DNA from: a virus
IMG/VR virus record: IMGVR_UViG_3300009154_000103
Coordinates: 1-40,863 of that record
DNA length: 40,863 bases
Strand: one strand, 5' to 3'
Shown here: in pieces, positions 6,869 to 14,487 of the stretch
How positions within the stretch are numbered: position 1 is the stretch's first letter
Layout: every line of letters starts with the position of its first letter
The notes under the pieces: generated by a model
Told to the model about the DNA's origin: nothing
The model's database searches: none
Seen by the model: the letters and a program-made list of their open reading frames with translations, nothing else
Position numbers and translations under genes: made by a program

Positions 6869-7145
6869 TGAAAAGTTTTGGGACTATGCACGTAACAACG
6901 AAGCATATATTGGTATCCCAGTATCGGACAAAAAGATGCTTAACATTATAGGTGCGCTTGAAGATATATACATGACCATAGATGCTGACCCAGCCGAGGC
7001 TAAAGAGTGTTTGATTATGTTGAGTGCTATATTTGTGGCATCAAGCCACGGTAAAGCAGATGAAGTATGGGAAGAGTTTGCTGTACGTGAATCAATGAAG
7101 TCATTTGATACAGACCTAAAGGAGATACTCAATGAAAAACCTTGA
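6825..7145 (+). CDS. Hypothetical helical protein
   Basis: 106 aa from GTG 6825, overlapping the primase end by 44 bases. Mostly helical and acidic: a F-W-D-Y-A-R-N-N motif, then long helices M-L-N-I-I-G-A-L-E-D-I and E-C-L-I-M-L-S-A-I-F. No family recognised. The start is uncertain because no good ribosome site is visible. It overlaps the next gene by 14 bases. Context is between primase and the Nmad-like gene. Confidence 0.6.
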   Translation: MNGLTDESKNALPLDEKFWDYARNNEAYIGIPVSDKKMLNIIGALEDIYMTIDADPAEAKECLIMLSAIFVASSHGKADEVWEEFAVRESMKSFDTDLKEILNEKP

Positions 7146-7449
7146 AGATGCTAAAGGAATTACAATAGAATTACTTACAATCCTATACAAAAAACATGAA
7201 GATTACGGTCCAATGAATATAGCAGGTGCACCTGGTGGTGCTATGAATGGGCTGCGTGTACGCATGTATGATAAGTTGGCACGGCTATCCCACCTTGGGG
7301 ATAACGACACGCCGAACTATGAAAGCGTAGAAGATACCCTAATTGACCTTGCAAACTATGCCATAATTGGATTGCTTGTCCAACGTGGACAGTGGGAAGG
7401 TTTACCCAATTCAAATGGCAAATCAAAAAAGAGTAGTAGTACTCAGTGA
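7132..7449 (+). CDS. DUF1599 / nucleotide-modification-associated domain 1-like protein
   Basis: 105 aa. The pattern K-K-H-x-D-Y-G-x-x-N, R-M-Y-D-K-L-A-R-L, E-S-V-E-D-T-L-I-D-L-A-N-Y-A, and a C-terminal G-Q-W matches the small DUF1599 family, which comparative genomics has linked to phage nucleotide or base modification (called Nmad1). The fold resembles all-alpha NTP pyrophosphohydrolases, with acidic residues that could hold Mg2+. GGAG-like sequence precedes the ATG. The 3' end overlaps the phosphoesterase start by 35 bases. Family name is from memory. Confidence 0.7.
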   Translation: MKNLEDAKGITIELLTILYKKHEDYGPMNIAGAPGGAMNGLRVRMYDKLARLSHLGDNDTPNYESVEDTLIDLANYAIIGLLVQRGQWEGLPNSNGKSKKSSSTQ

Positions 7450-8161
7450 TTTACAGATACCATATCAACATGACAAGACTGTAGATGCTACGCTAGAGTT
7501 TATTCAGGATTATAAACCTGACGAACTCTGGTGCGTAGGAGACGAACTAGATGCACCCGAACCTAGTCGTTGGAACAAAGGTATGGCAGGGGAATATGCA
7601 GAGACGCTACAAGATAGCATTGATTTAACGCACAACATCATGGCTCGTTACCGTAAGGCTCTTGGTAACAAGCCATTTTACATTCAACGAAGTAATCATA
7701 CTGACCGCATTGATACTTACATGCGCAAGTATGCGCCAGCATTTATGTCACTCAAGTCATTAGAGATTGAACAACTACTTGGCTATGAGAAGTTAAAAAT
7801 TAATTACTTACATAAAATGCATGAACTATTGCCTGGCTGGGTAATGGCACACGGAGATGAAGGCGCACTCAACCGTGCACCAGGGGCTACCGCTTTAAAT
7901 CTAGCCAAGCGTTTAGGTAAATCAGTAGTGTGTGGACACACACATAGGATTGGTTTACAACATGAAACTACTGGTTTTTATGGCAAGACTTCTACTTTAT
8001 ATGGATTAGAAGTTGGGCATATGATGGATGTCAAACAGGCTAGTTACCTCACATCAGGCAGTGCTAACTGGCAACACGGCATTGGAATCTTAGTAGAACA
8101 TAATCGTAAAGTCACACCATTTGCAGTACCCATTGTTAATGGTGAGGTAATTATTCCATAA
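7415..8161 (+). CDS. Metallophosphoesterase
   Basis: 248 aa from ATG 7415. Calcineurin-like motifs in order: S-D-L-Q (11-14, Gln where many have His), G-D-E-L-D (42-46), S-N-H-T-D (93-97), H-G-D (146-148) and G-H-T-H (174-177). It binds two metal ions and cleaves phosphoesters; substrate unknown (nucleotide, nucleic acid or protein phosphate). The DxQ variant at the first motif is unusual but known in phage members. An open extension to 7367 exists, but 7415 gives the usual start distance to the first motif. The stop overlaps the next ATG. Confidence 0.85.
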   Translation: MANQKRVVVLSDLQIPYQHDKTVDATLEFIQDYKPDELWCVGDELDAPEPSRWNKGMAGEYAETLQDSIDLTHNIMARYRKALGNKPFYIQRSNHTDRIDTYMRKYAPAFMSLKSLEIEQLLGYEKLKINYLHKMHELLPGWVMAHGDEGALNRAPGATALNLAKRLGKSVVCGHTHRIGLQHETTGFYGKTSTLYGLEVGHMMDVKQASYLTSGSANWQHGIGILVEHNRKVTPFAVPIVNGEVIIP

Positions 8162-8823
8162 TGAATTACATTGAAGAGTACAACGATTTAGTACAGACTC
8201 TTGCATCTGAATACGCACGTAAATATAACATGATTGAACGTGATGATATAGGACAAGAGTTGTGGGTGTGGTTCGTGGGACATCCACGTAAGTACAAAGA
8301 GTGGTCAGCATTAGAACAAAAAGACAGGAACAAGTTAATAGCCAAATCACTGCGTAATGCTGCACTTAAATACTGCGAAAAAGAAAAAGCCAAGAAGGTT
8401 GGTTATGATACTGGAGACCTGTATTACTATGACGTCTCGGTAGTTGAAGCCTTCTTACCTACAATCATTTCAGAATCATATGAAATGCCATCTAAGATTA
8501 AAGACTTAGGTAACTCTGTTAAAGGTGGAGATATAAGTGATGGTATGAATTGGCTAGTACTTCGCTCTGATATTGCAGCCGCTTACTACAAACTATCAGA
8601 AGCCAAACAAAACATACTCCGCCTACGCTTTAGCGTAGAGCAACCTGATTGGGCAACACTTGCCAAAGAAATGGACAGCACACCAGACGGAGCACGCATG
8701 AAAGTGCAACGCTCACTCAACTCACTCGTAAAAAACTTAGGCGGTTGGAGACCACACCATGACCAAGACTCACAAGAAAATAAATCAGATACCACAGAAA
8801 CAACAAGTTCAGCCGAAAGATAA
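8161..8823 (+). CDS. Sigma-70-like / sigma-fold DNA-binding protein
   Basis: 220 aa. Residues about 18-40 (A-R-K-Y-N...D-D-I-G-Q-E-L-W-V-W-F) resemble the sigma region 2 core helix. Residues about 143-192 (N-I-L-R-L-R-F, then W-A-T-L-A-K-E-M, then G-A-R-M-K-V-Q-R-S-L) resemble a region 4 helix-turn-helix. Middle is divergent and the tail is polar. This fits an alternative sigma-like factor that could steer host RNA polymerase to phage promoters. TAATG overlap upstream; 65-base overlap with the glycosyltransferase downstream. The -35-binding half is more convincing than the -10 half. Confidence 0.68.
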   Translation: MNYIEEYNDLVQTLASEYARKYNMIERDDIGQELWVWFVGHPRKYKEWSALEQKDRNKLIAKSLRNAALKYCEKEKAKKVGYDTGDLYYYDVSVVEAFLPTIISESYEMPSKIKDLGNSVKGGDISDGMNWLVLRSDIAAAYYKLSEAKQNILRLRFSVEQPDWATLAKEMDSTPDGARMKVQRSLNSLVKNLGGWRPHHDQDSQENKSDTTETTSSAER

Positions 8824-9496
8824 AATTATTGTATGTTGGTGCGACAACGGCACAACAGACGGTAAGTTTACTGAAGGTTTAGTTTATAGCATCATCTCAT
8901 CTGGTCTACCTATTACATCAGCCATGCGTGTGCAAGGCAATCAAATAGGACGACAGCGCCAAGAAGCACTGGAGTTCTGGTATGAGAAGACAGACTTTGA
9001 TTGGGTGCTATGGGTAGATAGCGACATTGTTCTTACCAATGACGCACTACATAAGGTATGGCAAGCAGCAGATGCAATAGAGCGACCAGTAGTTACAGGT
9101 ACTTACTTTATCTCAAAAGAAAATGAACGTGCAATGATGGCGCCATATCCAGCCATATTTAATTGGGTTGACGGAGAAGAGTACAAGATTCAATATGTTC
9201 ATCCTTTGCCAGCAAATGCGCTTATCAAAGTTGGTTCAGCAGGATTTGGATTTGTGCTTATGCACCGCAGTGCAATCACCAAGATGCGCAAGGTGCATGG
9301 TGCTATCCCATACTTTAATGAAACTGGAGTAGGAGAAAAGTTTGTATCAGAAGACATCAACTTCTTCCGACTCATGAATAAAGCAGATGTCCCACTCTAC
9401 TCTCATACAGGAGCCGTTGTTCAACATATGAAACGGTTCTCTGTTGACGTAGAATATTACAAGTTCTTCTGGAACAATGAACGACCTGAGGGGTGA
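8759..9496 (+). CDS. GT-A fold glycosyltransferase-like protein
   Basis: 245 aa. After a basic, Gln/Lys-rich first 20 residues comes a GT-A-like domain: I-I-V-C-W-C, R-x-R-Q-E-A-L-E, and V-L-W-V-D-S-D-I with the DxD metal/nucleotide-sugar motif at 87-89. Further on G-S-A-G-F-G-F and S-E-D-I-N-F-F match acceptor/catalytic regions of family-2-type enzymes. Substrate is unknown: DNA bases, host surface sugars or phage proteins are options. Position beside a DUF1599-like gene makes DNA modification worth considering (inference). Confidence 0.75.
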   Translation: MTKTHKKINQIPQKQQVQPKDKIIVCWCDNGTTDGKFTEGLVYSIISSGLPITSAMRVQGNQIGRQRQEALEFWYEKTDFDWVLWVDSDIVLTNDALHKVWQAADAIERPVVTGTYFISKENERAMMAPYPAIFNWVDGEEYKIQYVHPLPANALIKVGSAGFGFVLMHRSAITKMRKVHGAIPYFNETGVGEKFVSEDINFFRLMNKADVPLYSHTGAVVQHMKRFSVDVEYYKFFWNNERPEG

Positions 9497-9659
9497 GCCA
9501 GCCTTCGCTTGCATCTGTGGCTGCATGATGTTTGAGATAACAGTTATGTGGGATATAGAGTCAAGAGAAGTAAGTTGGTATGACCTTGCTCAGAAGTGTA
9601 AAGATTGTGGAACAATTACAACGGCACCAACGCCTATGGATTGGAGAGACTGCGAGTAA
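9477..9659 (+). CDS. Small zinc-ribbon protein
   Basis: 60 aa. C-I-C-G-C (12-16) and C-K-D-C-G (about 41-45) flank a beta-rich middle (F-E-I-T-V-M-W). A two-knuckle zinc ribbon of unknown role. Overlaps the glycosyltransferase end by 20 bases and the FmdB-like start by TAATG. Confidence 0.62.
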   Translation: MNDLRGEPAFACICGCMMFEITVMWDIESREVSWYDLAQKCKDCGTITTAPTPMDWRDCE

Positions 9660-9820
9660 TGCCTTTATATGATTTTAAATGCGAAACATGTGGCAGCGTG
9701 GTAGAGTTATCGGACTCGGCACCTATCCCCTGCACAACTTGTGGAAACACAATGGTTAGAATATGGTCAGCCCCAGCCGTTAAGTTTAACGGTAGTGGTT
9801 TCTATTCAACAGGAGGATGA
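9659..9820 (+). CDS. FmdB-family zinc ribbon protein
   Basis: 53 aa from ATG 9659 (TAATG overlap). Classic FmdB layout: M-P-L-Y-D-F-K-C-E-T-C-G at the start, a second pair C-T-T-C-G, and the ending V-K-F-N-G-S-G-F-Y-S-T-G-G, which is the hallmark of actinobacterial and phage FmdB-like regulators. Length is normal for the short form. Sits directly before WhiB, hinting at a small regulatory pair. DNA or protein partner unknown. Confidence 0.85.
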   Translation: MPLYDFKCETCGSVVELSDSAPIPCTTCGNTMVRIWSAPAVKFNGSGFYSTGG

Positions 9821-10086
9821 TGTATAACTTCACCAACCAAGCAAACTGTATAGGCATAGATGTTAATATGTTCTTTACAGAAGAAGGCAGTGGTACATTT
9901 AAAGAAGAAAACCTTCTTAAACGTACATGTGATGCATGCTTAGTTAAAATTGAATGTCTTGACTATGCATTGAATCATAATGTGTTAGGTTGGTGGGGCG
10001 GTAAATCAGAATGGCAACGCAAGCAATTGCGTAAACAATTTAATATCACACCAATACCAGTTATAGTTGAAAGGTACACAGCATGA
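9817..10086 (+). CDS. WhiB-family Fe-S transcriptional regulator
   Basis: 89 aa. The four cluster cysteines are present (C11, C38, C41, C47 in C...CxxC5C spacing), followed by the L-G-W-W-G-G turn (57-62) and a basic W-Q-R-K-Q-L-R-K helix. WhiB proteins bind a [4Fe-4S] cluster and the host sigma factor region 4 to adjust transcription; they are confined to actinobacteria and their phages. AGGAGG abuts the first ATG, so the second ATG (9820) may be the one used. Overlaps FmdB and the next gene by 4 bases. Confidence 0.92.
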   Translation: MMYNFTNQANCIGIDVNMFFTEEGSGTFKEENLLKRTCDACLVKIECLDYALNHNVLGWWGGKSEWQRKQLRKQFNITPIPVIVERYTA

Positions 10087-10241
10087 CAACATGGAATGTA
10101 TTTATTGCAGTAGCAAGCGCACTAGTAGTGCGAGATGTTATTGCTCGTATCATAAGTGAAGTATCTTATTATCTTCATGTTAAGAAACATGGTTCAATTC
10201 TTGACCGTCTTGATTGGGATGAAGACAAAGACATAGATTAA
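10083..10241 (+). CDS. Small membrane-associated protein
   Basis: 52 aa, starting in an ATGA overlap with WhiB. One hydrophobic N-terminal helix (W-N-V-F-I-A-V-A-S-A-L-V-V), a middle with I-A-R-I-I-S-E-V-S-Y-Y-L, and a strongly acidic tail (D-W-D-E-D-K-D-I-D). Last gene of the rightward block. Function unknown. Confidence 0.6.
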   Translation: MTTWNVFIAVASALVVRDVIARIISEVSYYLHVKKHGSILDRLDWDEDKDID

Positions 10242-10253
10242 AAATAAAAAAGA

Positions 10254-10288
10254 CCCCCGCCTGGTAGGTTAAAGTACCAGAGCGGGGG
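10254..10288. terminator. Convergent hairpin terminator between the two blocks
   Basis: CCCCCGCCTGGTA (10254-10266) pairs with TACCAG-A-GCGGGGG (10275-10288): a 13-bp stem with one bulged A and an 8-base loop. Read leftward it is followed by TCTTTTTTATTTTTA, a good U-tract, so it terminates the late transcript after the holin gene. Read rightward it is followed by CTTCTTAATTG, a weaker tail that may still serve the early block. Confidence 0.88.
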
Positions 10289-10307
10289 CTTCTTAATTGT
10301 GTAGGTG

Positions 10308-10502
10308 TTATCCCTTCTTAGGGAACGCATCCTTAGGGTTAGCCCAACGCATAACGATTGGGATAATCGCTGCTATACCAGCAGTAAGAAAATCTTTAGG
10401 GTCAGTCTTGCCTAATGTAAAGGCAGTAACTGCACCAGTAATAAAAGCACGGAGGTATGTACCACCAATGCTTGTTAGTTGTTCTTTAGTTTTTGCATTC
10501 AT
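10308..10502 (-). CDS. Holin
   Basis: 64 aa. Two hydrophobic segments (about 16-32 and 38-54) separated by a short polar turn T-D-P-K-D-F, a charged N-terminus and a basic C-terminus ending P-K-K-G. This is the usual size and topology for actinophage class II-type holins with the W-A-N-P-K-D ending. It lies directly after the endolysin with a TAATG overlap, forming a lysis pair at the very end of the late operon. Confidence 0.8.
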   Translation of the reverse strand: MNAKTKEQLTSIGGTYLRAFITGAVTAFTLGKTDPKDFLTAGIAAIIPIVMRWANPKDAFPKKG

Positions 10503-11002
10503 TACTTACTCCATTTCGGCGTACCAAACCCAACAATAAATGCTGGGAGTTTACGCTTGTTGTCTTTTTTATAAGCACGAATACGCTGTGCCACTTCGCC
10601 ACCATTTGCTTGCGAGCCTTTAGCCTTATGCTCAGGTGATGTGTTGCCTTCAATAGTAGTTATTGTCCCGTCAAGATTGTCTTTAACCACAATTCCAACG
10701 TGCTCCACAGGAGCACCGCCTTCTACAAAATCAAAAAAAACTATGTCTCCAGCCTTAGGCTTGGCTGTAGCAGCATTAGACCAGCCACCTATGCCTTGAA
10801 ACGCGGCAACACCGCCAGGTGTCCAGACCACATTAGGCATCTTTTGTTTGACTTCATTAGCACACCACATGACAAACGACCCGCACCATGGTTGACCGTT
10901 GTGCTTAGTAAAAGCACCATACTTTGTAAGGTTATTGCCTTCTTCTGCTGTGCCTATTTCTTTTGTGGCTACTGCTATAAAGTCATCAATCTTCGTCATC
11001 AT
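10502..11002 (-). CDS. CHAP-domain endolysin
   Basis: About 166 aa. Taking M-T-K as residue 1, the catalytic triad region is Q-P-W-C-G-S (Cys39), P-V-E-H-V-G-I (His100) and T-I-E-G-N-T (Glu117/Asn119), the arrangement of CHAP amidase/endopeptidases that cut peptidoglycan peptide bonds. No separate wall-binding domain is visible, so it is a compact single-domain lysin; the tail is basic (K-K-D-N-K-R-K). Starts at 11014, 11002 and 10999 are all possible; no clear ribosome site, so coupling to the overlapping 28-aa frame is likely. Confidence 0.87.
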   Translation of the reverse strand: MMTKIDDFIAVATKEIGTAEEGNNLTKYGAFTKHNGQPWCGSFVMWCANEVKQKMPNVVWTPGGVAAFQGIGGWSNAATAKPKAGDIVFFDFVEGGAPVEHVGIVVKDNLDGTITTIEGNTSPEHKAKGSQANGGEVAQRIRAYKKDNKRKLPAFIVGFGTPKWSK

Positions 11003-11072
11003 CAATCCATTCATCTGGGTCTACATTTGGAAATGGATTACCCCAGTCTGGCTCAGGCAATATAAATCCCAT
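10986..11072 (-). CDS. 28-aa acidic mini-protein overlapping endolysin start
   Basis: 28 aa with P-E-P-D-W and a terminal W-I-D-D-D-E-D. ATG at 11072 overlaps the upstream stop (TAATG), and its 3' end covers the endolysin start in another frame. Tight coupling on both sides supports translation. It may serve mainly to pass ribosomes on to the lysin gene. Function unknown. Confidence 0.45.
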   Translation of the reverse strand: MGFILPEPDWGNPFPNVDPDEWIDDDED

Positions 11073-11371
11073 TACTGTTGCGCCTTAACTTTTAATACTT
11101 CTACATCTACACGTATGTGTTGCTGATTCTCAATTAACTGGTCTACTTTATTAATCAATCCAGTATGCCCATCATTGTAAAGTGCATATTCAATTCTATT
11201 TAATTTATCTTTTAATTCTTCGGTGTGTTTTGCAATTGTGTGTTTGGCTACAAGCCCAACCCCAGCAATAACTGCTGCTGTTACAAAGAAATAAGAATAA
11301 ATAATAGTGGCTACATCTGGAGACATGTCGGACTTATACCGTTCTAATAGTGAGTGTAATGATTCCGCCAT
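11072..11371 (-). CDS. Membrane protein with coiled coil (lysis-region)
   Basis: 99 aa. One transmembrane helix (about 20-42), then a charged helix with heptad character (E-E-L-K-D-K-L-N-R-I-E-Y-A-L) and a second helix I-N-K-V-D-Q-L-I-E-N-Q. The layout recalls DUF2746-like actinophage lysis-region proteins, which may be a second holin-type or spanin-like component; identification is tentative. Overlaps the preceding structural gene by 38 bases; a later start at residue 16 is possible. Confidence 0.6.
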   Translation of the reverse strand: MAESLHSLLERYKSDMSPDVATIIYSYFFVTAAVIAGVGLVAKHTIAKHTEELKDKLNRIEYALYNDGHTGLINKVDQLIENQQHIRVDVEVLKVKAQQ

Positions 11372-13304
11372 AACCAGTCAGTCTTTTATCTGGTGGTGTA
11401 ATGTCGGTAAACTTAACCTCTTCAATGAGGCACTGTGATAGTTCACCTGTACGGAAATCTTGCCAAGTGACTACGTCACCCGCTGATTCCGCGTTTTCCA
11501 ACGCGGCTAATCGTTCAATTGCTCTGCCTTCATATCCAATTGTTGAGTTGTACTTGTCTGTTTCAGTATCAAAATTCATCAATGGAATAGTAATTAATCG
11601 GCTACGTGGAGTAGCAGGTACAGCCTTTAACTGATACCCATGGAATGTAGGACCAGATGAAATAGTTGTACTATCCCGATATAAAGTAAAGCGCAAGCCA
11701 AGAGAATCTTGTGCGCCAGATGGTTGCGTAATTGTAACTTCAGGTGAACCTACAACAGAGTCATAGTTAATTAAATCATACTGGTGGTTAGTACTATCTA
11801 TTGTACTAATAGACATAGAACCACTAGTAAACTCACCACGCGCAACAACGCGCTTAAAGTTTTTAGGTTCTAAAGTATTGTATCTAATTTGTCCAGTTTC
11901 AATATACCCTGAAGTGTATAATTCTGTAGCAGATTGTACATATATACCTAAATCACCAGTAGGTAAAACGTTATCGCTTATAGTTGCACAAAGAAAAGCA
12001 AGTTGGTCACTCTTGCCAAGCCAACATACATCAACTGCTTCTCCAGTATTAATATCTTCTGGGTATATATCTGCTTGGTAAGCAAAACGCAAGTTGTCAA
12101 CTTCGGTAGATAAATCAATACGGTAAATACCAGGAATGTTTGTGTTAGTTACTTCATCATAGAATGATGAACATGCATATACATATGCATTGTGCGCATC
12201 AAATGCACGGATGGGACGCTCAGTATTAATTATAAGCGGACCGTAAGTTATGTTGCCATTGTTAGAGTCAATGCTTCCTACACGTACACCTTTATTAGTT
12301 CCTATTAATATATAAGACATAAGATGTACATATATACTGTAAATAATCTCACCATCTGGAACTACTGCAGCAGTAATTGCAGATGTAAGTACTGGCATAG
12401 CACCAGTTGAATCAAGATTAAACTTATAAATAGCAGAACTTGCACCTGCATAACCAGCAGCATAAATAGCAGTGCCGCTTTCTGCAATAGATACCCAACG
12501 CCAAGAAGTATTAGGATGTGTATACACAGCGCTAACCATTGTTGTACTTGTTGAGGCTGTTGGCATTTCATAAATTGCATTATTAATGCCAACAACAATA
12601 CGTTGTTTAACGTATCCCATGGCAGCAGATGTAACTGTCTTGCCATGCACACGTACAATAGAAGTAGATGCACCAGTTAATGGTGTCTTTATGATGTTAG
12701 TTCCATCTATATAATAAGCATTAAGCCCATCATTGCATGATGAATAAATGTTTGTAACAACACCCGCAGAAATAGTAGTCATAGCACTAGTTGTGCCATC
12801 AGTAATTTTTAATGCAGCCCCATCTTGTACAAGTATACGGTCAACCCCTGACACAGATACAGTTTCAAGACTAACAGCCGTAGTTGTAGTCTGTGTTTTA
12901 GTAGGACGGCGTAACAAAGTTACGTTCCCCTGTACATCCATTACCTCTACACCACGTGATACTTTGTAACGATATGAGTTAGATGCAATAGTAGTTGAGT
13001 ATGGGTTAGCCAATGGGTCATAAAACTTAATGCCTTCACCAGTATGAAATGAAGACTGGCTACGTAACCACCAAGCGGAAAGCGATTGCTCTCCTGGGTC
13101 ACGTTGTGAGTCAAACTGTTGCTTGCGAAACGGTGCAGTAGCACGTTCATAAGGACGGTCATCTTTAATAGCAATAAGAAAAGGAATACCAGCAATAGCA
13201 ACATCATATGAGTTGCTAGTATTTTGCCAGATAGTTTGTGCATTAAGACCAATATCCACAGCAATAGCACGGGTACTACGACCTTCGGTTATGTCTCTTG
13301 TCAC
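11334..13304 (-). CDS. Tail-tube B / DNA-stabilisation-like structural protein
   Basis: 656 aa, GTG start at 13304 with AAGGAGA upstream. Beta-rich throughout with repeated blade-like segments (for example G-I-Y-R-I-D-L, A-I-Y-K-F-N-L, I-Y-E-M-P), suggesting a beta-propeller-like body. N-terminus E-G-R-S-T-R-A-I-A-V-D-I-G-L-N-A-Q resembles podoviral nozzle (T7 gp12-like) or P22 gp10-like packaged-DNA stabilisation proteins. The position downstream of fibre genes and before lysis genes fits a tail component. Assigned by pattern and context. Confidence 0.62.
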   Translation of the reverse strand: MTRDITEGRSTRAIAVDIGLNAQTIWQNTSNSYDVAIAGIPFLIAIKDDRPYERATAPFRKQQFDSQRDPGEQSLSAWWLRSQSSFHTGEGIKFYDPLANPYSTTIASNSYRYKVSRGVEVMDVQGNVTLLRRPTKTQTTTTAVSLETVSVSGVDRILVQDGAALKITDGTTSAMTTISAGVVTNIYSSCNDGLNAYYIDGTNIIKTPLTGASTSIVRVHGKTVTSAAMGYVKQRIVVGINNAIYEMPTASTSTTMVSAVYTHPNTSWRWVSIAESGTAIYAAGYAGASSAIYKFNLDSTGAMPVLTSAITAAVVPDGEIIYSIYVHLMSYILIGTNKGVRVGSIDSNNGNITYGPLIINTERPIRAFDAHNAYVYACSSFYDEVTNTNIPGIYRIDLSTEVDNLRFAYQADIYPEDINTGEAVDVCWLGKSDQLAFLCATISDNVLPTGDLGIYVQSATELYTSGYIETGQIRYNTLEPKNFKRVVARGEFTSGSMSISTIDSTNHQYDLINYDSVVGSPEVTITQPSGAQDSLGLRFTLYRDSTTISSGPTFHGYQLKAVPATPRSRLITIPLMNFDTETDKYNSTIGYEGRAIERLAALENAESAGDVVTWQDFRTGELSQCLIEEVKFTDITPPDKRLTGYGGIITLTIRTV

Positions 13305-13313
13305 TGTATCTCC

Positions 13314-13400
13314 TTATAAATTAGATGCTTCTGCTTCGTCTACTGCGTCATCAATTGAACGCCCATGTTCTTGAGAACAGTTACCACATTGTTTACACAT
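13314..13400 (-). CDS. 28-aa CxxCxxC mini-protein
   Basis: 28 aa. M-C-K-Q-C-G-N-C-S-Q-E-H-G-R-S at the start gives a CxxCxxC plus His motif, then an acidic D-D-A-V-D-E-A-E-A tail. It lies in the otherwise empty space between two late genes. A similar C-T-Q-C-G-C start occurs in the late protein at 19602-19787, so the two may be related metal-binding virion or assembly factors. Confidence 0.5.
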   Translation of the reverse strand: MCKQCGNCSQEHGRSIDDAVDEAEASNL

Positions 13401-13402
13401 TA

Positions 13403-14095
13403 TTAATTATATTCTACTTTAGTCCATGCATTTTTTTTATACCAATGGTTAAAAGTTCTGCGTGCTTCATAATTATTTTTTTCACCAATTTCAACTAAAC
13501 CAGAAGTTAATTGAGAATCCCAACTTTCTTTTTTAAAAGGGATAACTTGAGCAATTGGTGTTCCTGCTTTAATAATTCCTTCAAAATCTTTTTTTACAAA
13601 AAATGGAATTGAACCTTTATGTAGCGTTTTGCTGCAATCAGCAATGCCAGTTGTAGTATGAAATGGAAGGTCATGTCTATTAAATGGATGAGTTAATAAA
13701 ATGCTATAGTTCTTAGGTGTTCTAATATAATATGGATTTTCCCATATAAATTGCGCTGGACTAAAACCTTCTGGAACTAAATCAGAACTATCTACTGGAC
13801 GATTCCTAAAGTTGACTGGGTCTGGACTTGCTAACCATGTTAAAATAGGTTGACCATCAACAATGGTTACTTGAACATCTGTCCACAATGTAATAAAATA
13901 TCCAGCAGTCATTGCTTCTAAAAACGGTAAACATTGCTTAACTGTAGAGTTAACATTAAAATCTTTTATTGCCATCTTTTTGTCTTTACCATAAAAAGGT
14001 GGTATTTTTTTATACCACTCAGGTACTTGCGTACTTGCTGGTACAAAATCATTTAACCTTTTATCTGCTGGTTCATATTCTAATTTGTTGTTCAT
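13403..14095 (-). CDS. Conserved phage protein, DUF6065-like
   Basis: 230 aa. Motifs: P-E-W-Y-K-K-I-P-P, T-V-K-Q-C-L-P-F, G-Y-F-I-T-L-W-T-D, Y-S-I-L-L-T-H-P-F-N-R-x-D-L-P-F, G-T-P-I-A-Q-V-I-P-F-K-K-E-S-W. This is a family common near tail genes in cyanophages and other environmental phages (DUF6065 by memory). Function unknown; the single-domain fold with conserved H-P-x-N-R suggests an enzyme or cupin-like binding protein. AAAGGAG precedes the ATG by 6 bases. Base composition appears somewhat more AT-rich than its neighbours. Confidence 0.65.
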   Translation of the reverse strand: MNNKLEYEPADKRLNDFVPASTQVPEWYKKIPPFYGKDKKMAIKDFNVNSTVKQCLPFLEAMTAGYFITLWTDVQVTIVDGQPILTWLASPDPVNFRNRPVDSSDLVPEGFSPAQFIWENPYYIRTPKNYSILLTHPFNRHDLPFHTTTGIADCSKTLHKGSIPFFVKKDFEGIIKAGTPIAQVIPFKKESWDSQLTSGLVEIGEKNNYEARRTFNHWYKKNAWTKVEYN

Positions 14096-14118
14096 TGCAT
14101 ACTCCTTTAACTATTAAG

Positions 14119-14487
14119 TTATGCAGGATTGCCTGGATGTAACAACCAATCTTCTGCATCATTATCCCAATAGTACACTTTTCCGTCATTAGGCGGTGCG
14201 TATGGAGGTCTGTATTGACAAAGTGTTTCATTAAATACCCAGCCTGTGTGACGGTTAGGCTCAATAAAGGCATCATATTCTTCTGAATATAAAAACCCAG
14301 TTCCTGCAAAATTTTTACGCAAGTTACCATTATAGGATGTTTGTTTCCATCTAGTAGATTGACCTAACAAAGATTGCAAAAATGCAATGCCAGATTCTTC
14401 TTCATTGTTAGAATCAATAGAATCATTGTTAACTACAATTACTTGTAGCACTATATTGTTATCATCTAGTTCTGCAAAGTGTGCCAT
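14119..14487 (-). CDS. Conserved tail-region protein (MAHFAELD family)
   Basis: 122 aa from ATG 14487 (TAATG overlap). M-A-H-F-A-E-L-D-D-N-N-I-V at the start and later W-K-Q-T-S-Y-N-G and F-A-G-T-G-F-L-Y are signatures of a small protein widespread in marine and freshwater phage tail modules. An accessory fibre or chaperone role is suspected for the family; none is proven. The neighbouring glycine-rich adhesin supports a host-recognition module. Confidence 0.68.
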   Translation of the reverse strand: MAHFAELDDNNIVLQVIVVNNDSIDSNNEEESGIAFLQSLLGQSTRWKQTSYNGNLRKNFAGTGFLYSEEYDAFIEPNRHTGWVFNETLCQYRPPYAPPNDGKVYYWDNDAEDWLLHPGNPA

